Shown one piece after another: positions 62,791 through 64,000 of a DNA stretch of 64,000 nt. The stretch covers positions 935,001 through 999,000 of the forward strand of contig CM050659.1 of the NCBI GenBank assembly GCA_027574665.1, in the 5' to 3' direction. Positions within the stretch are counted from its first letter, which is position 1. Every line of letters begins with the position of its first letter. The notes under the pieces were generated by a model, which was not told the DNA's origin, searched no databases, and was given only the letters and a program-made list of their open reading frames with translations. The translations under genes and the position numbers were made by a program. This DNA comes from Rhynochetos jubatus. Lineage: Eukaryota > Chordata > Aves > Eurypygiformes > Rhynochetidae.

Positions 62791-64000
62791 TCTCCCTTTT
62801 CCTCCAAAAGGGAAAGAGCTACGAGGGAATTTCTTAGCGAAACCTTGTTTGTTTTGGCAGAGCACTGCATGCCTCTGAAGACAGAGCTCTGTATCCCCGG
62901 GAAAGTCGAAAGCCACAGGGTCACCTTCTCTGTGCTAACAGGCTCGGAGAGGCTCGAATGCGCGGCTCGTTGAAGCGTCTGCCCGAACACGGACATCTGA
63001 AGCAGCACTGTAATGCGACCAAACAGAAAGAGTTAGGAGAGAATTTCTTGTCCCTTCTTGCTGCGCCTTTGCAGAGCACTGCGTGCCAGAGCAGCCGGAT
63101 CGCTGTGTTGCTTGCAATCTCCAGTTCCAACAGTGCCACAGTTCCTCGGCAACAGAAAGAGCTAGGAAGGAATTGCTTACGCTGTTTTCTCTCGCTGTGC
63201 TCTAGCAGTTCGTTCCCTTTTCGGCAGAGCGCGGGACCGCTTGCAAAGCTTAGAAACAAACCTCTCCCTTTTCCTCCAAAAGGGAAAGAGCTACGAGGGA
63301 ATTTCTTAGCGAAACCTTGTTTGTTTTGGCAGAGCACTGCATGCCTCTTAAGACAGAGCTCTGTATCCCCGGGAAAGTCGAAAGCCACAGGGTCACCTTC
63401 TCTGTGCTAACAGGCTCGGAGAGGCTCGAATGCGCGGCTCGTTGAAGCGTCTGCCCGAACACGGACATCTGAAGCAGCACTGTAATGCGACCAAACAGAA
63501 AGAGTTAGGAGAGAATTTCTTGTCCCTTCTTGCTGCGCCTTTGCAGAGCACTGCGTGCCAGAGCAGCCGGATCGCTGTGTTGCTTGCAATCTCCAGTTCC
63601 AACAGTGCCACAGTTCCTCGGCAACAGAAAGAGCTAGGAAGGAATTGCTTACGCTGTTTTCTCTCGCTGTGCTCTAGCAGTTCGTTCCCTTTTCGGCAGA
63701 GCGCGGGACCGCTTGCAAAGCTTAGAAACAAAGCTCTCCCTTTTCCTCCAAAAGGGAAAGAGCTACGAGGGAATTTCTTAGCGAAACCTTGTTTGTTTTG
63801 GCAGAGCACTGCATGCCTCTGAAGACAGAGCTCTGTATCCCCGGGAAAGTCGAAATCCACAGGGTCACCTTCTCTGTGCTAACAGGCTCGGAGAGGCTCG
63901 AATGCGCGGCTCGTTGAAGCGTCTGCCCGAACACGGACATCTGAAGCAGCACTGTAATGCGACCAAACAGAAAGAGTTAGGAGAGAATTTCTTGTCCCTT
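62791..64000 (+). repeat. Ordinary units running off the window end
   Basis: About two and a half 472-bp units, the last cut at 64,000. No flanking unique sequence is reached, so the array continues beyond the window. Confidence 0.8.

Larger units (their letters stand above)
1..64000. repeat. 472-bp tandem satellite array filling the window
   Basis: The same 472-bp sequence recurs head to tail without interruption from the first to the last base, with 135 full units and one partial unit. The HindIII site (AAGCTT), a SacI site (GAGCTC) and an XmaI/SmaI site (CCCGGG) recur once per unit in nearly all copies, so a HindIII digest would give a 472-bp ladder. All units have the same orientation. 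Only three units change length (two at 471 bp, one at 473 bp). No unique flank, transposon or gene interrupts the array. Such structure is typical of eukaryotic centromeric or other constitutive heterochromatin; that placement is inference. I do not recognise the family. Confidence 0.98.

Noticed and set aside
1-64000. Hundreds of open reading frames of 60-186 codons on both strands
   Set aside because: They are copies of the same few frames in each satellite unit, overlapping on opposite strands. The unit is 472 bp (remainder 1 on division by 3), so no long repeat protein can run through. Lengths change with common polymorphisms, and I see no recognisable domain.
1-64000. CRISPR array
   Set aside because: There are no short direct repeats separated by unique spacers. 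The whole 472-bp unit repeats and nothing between copies is unique.
1-64000. Ribosomal DNA spacer or 5S tandem array
   Set aside because: No rRNA-like segment is seen in the unit, and the 472-bp unit has no 5S gene signature that I can recognise.
1-64000. Virus-derived or LTR element repeats
   Set aside because: There is no coding region, primer-binding site, polypurine tract or terminal TG...CA boundary that would mark such an element; the repeat has no ends other than its own tandem phase.

Overview
The window is one continuous satellite DNA array with no gene. From base 1 to base 64,000 it is a head-to-tail tandem repeat of a 472-bp unit, always in the same orientation. Taking the conserved HindIII site (AAGCTT) as the phase mark, 135 complete units lie between 1 and 63,719, and a partial unit of 281 bp follows (63,720-64,000). 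Neither edge of the array is in the window, so the true array is longer than 64 kb. Of the 135 full units, 132 are exactly 472 bp. Two have a 1-bp deletion (near 14,868 and 16,283) and one has a net 1-bp insertion inside a small complex change (about 23,687-23,702). Units differ from each other at a limited set of recurring sites, roughly 1-4% by eye.

Organism: long, nearly homogeneous, exactly phased arrays with higher-order structure are typical of eukaryotic centromeric, pericentromeric or sex-chromosome heterochromatin. I do not recognise the 472-bp family and cannot name the species. G+C is about 52% (hand count of unit 1), and each unit keeps about 25 CpG (observed/expected about 0.8), which is high for a methylated vertebrate satellite.

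Inside the unit there are two zones. Bases 1-98 (unit 1 coordinates) are A/T-tract rich with a small hairpin. Bases 98-240 are rich in CpG and palindromes. This second zone contains a 17-bp minus-strand sequence that matches the mammalian CENP-B box at 8 of its 9 essential positions. Three diverged copies of a shorter element (starting at 38, 252 and 381) are spaced 214, 129 and 129 bp, so the 472-bp unit appears to have grown from a roughly 129-bp ancestor plus extra sequence.

Layout by diagnostic variants: (A) 1-11.4 kb, a mosaic with 5- and 6-unit periodicities. (B1) 11.4-14.3 kb, mixed monomers. (B2) 14.4-16.7 kb, a 3-unit duplication that carries the 1-bp deletion twice. (B3) 17.1-24.7 kb, a 5-unit (2,360-bp) higher-order repeat. 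(C) 25.2-44.5 kb, a central domain with its own private variants. (D) 44.85-48.63 kb, a block that includes a triplicated monomer. (E) 50.2-57.7 kb, a near-identical copy of 4.9-11.4 kb with 944 bp extra. (D') 59.0-62.8 kb, a near-identical copy of D exactly 30 units away. Stretches between these blocks are ordinary 472-bp units.

Every unit has overlapping open frames on both strands (about 155 aa on minus, 130 or 150 aa on plus). I do not call these genes: the unit length is not a multiple of three, the plus-strand frame is switched between two lengths by a common single-base variant, and all frames occupy the same bases. There is no tRNA, rRNA, mobile-element gene, CRISPR array or unique sequence in the window that I can support.
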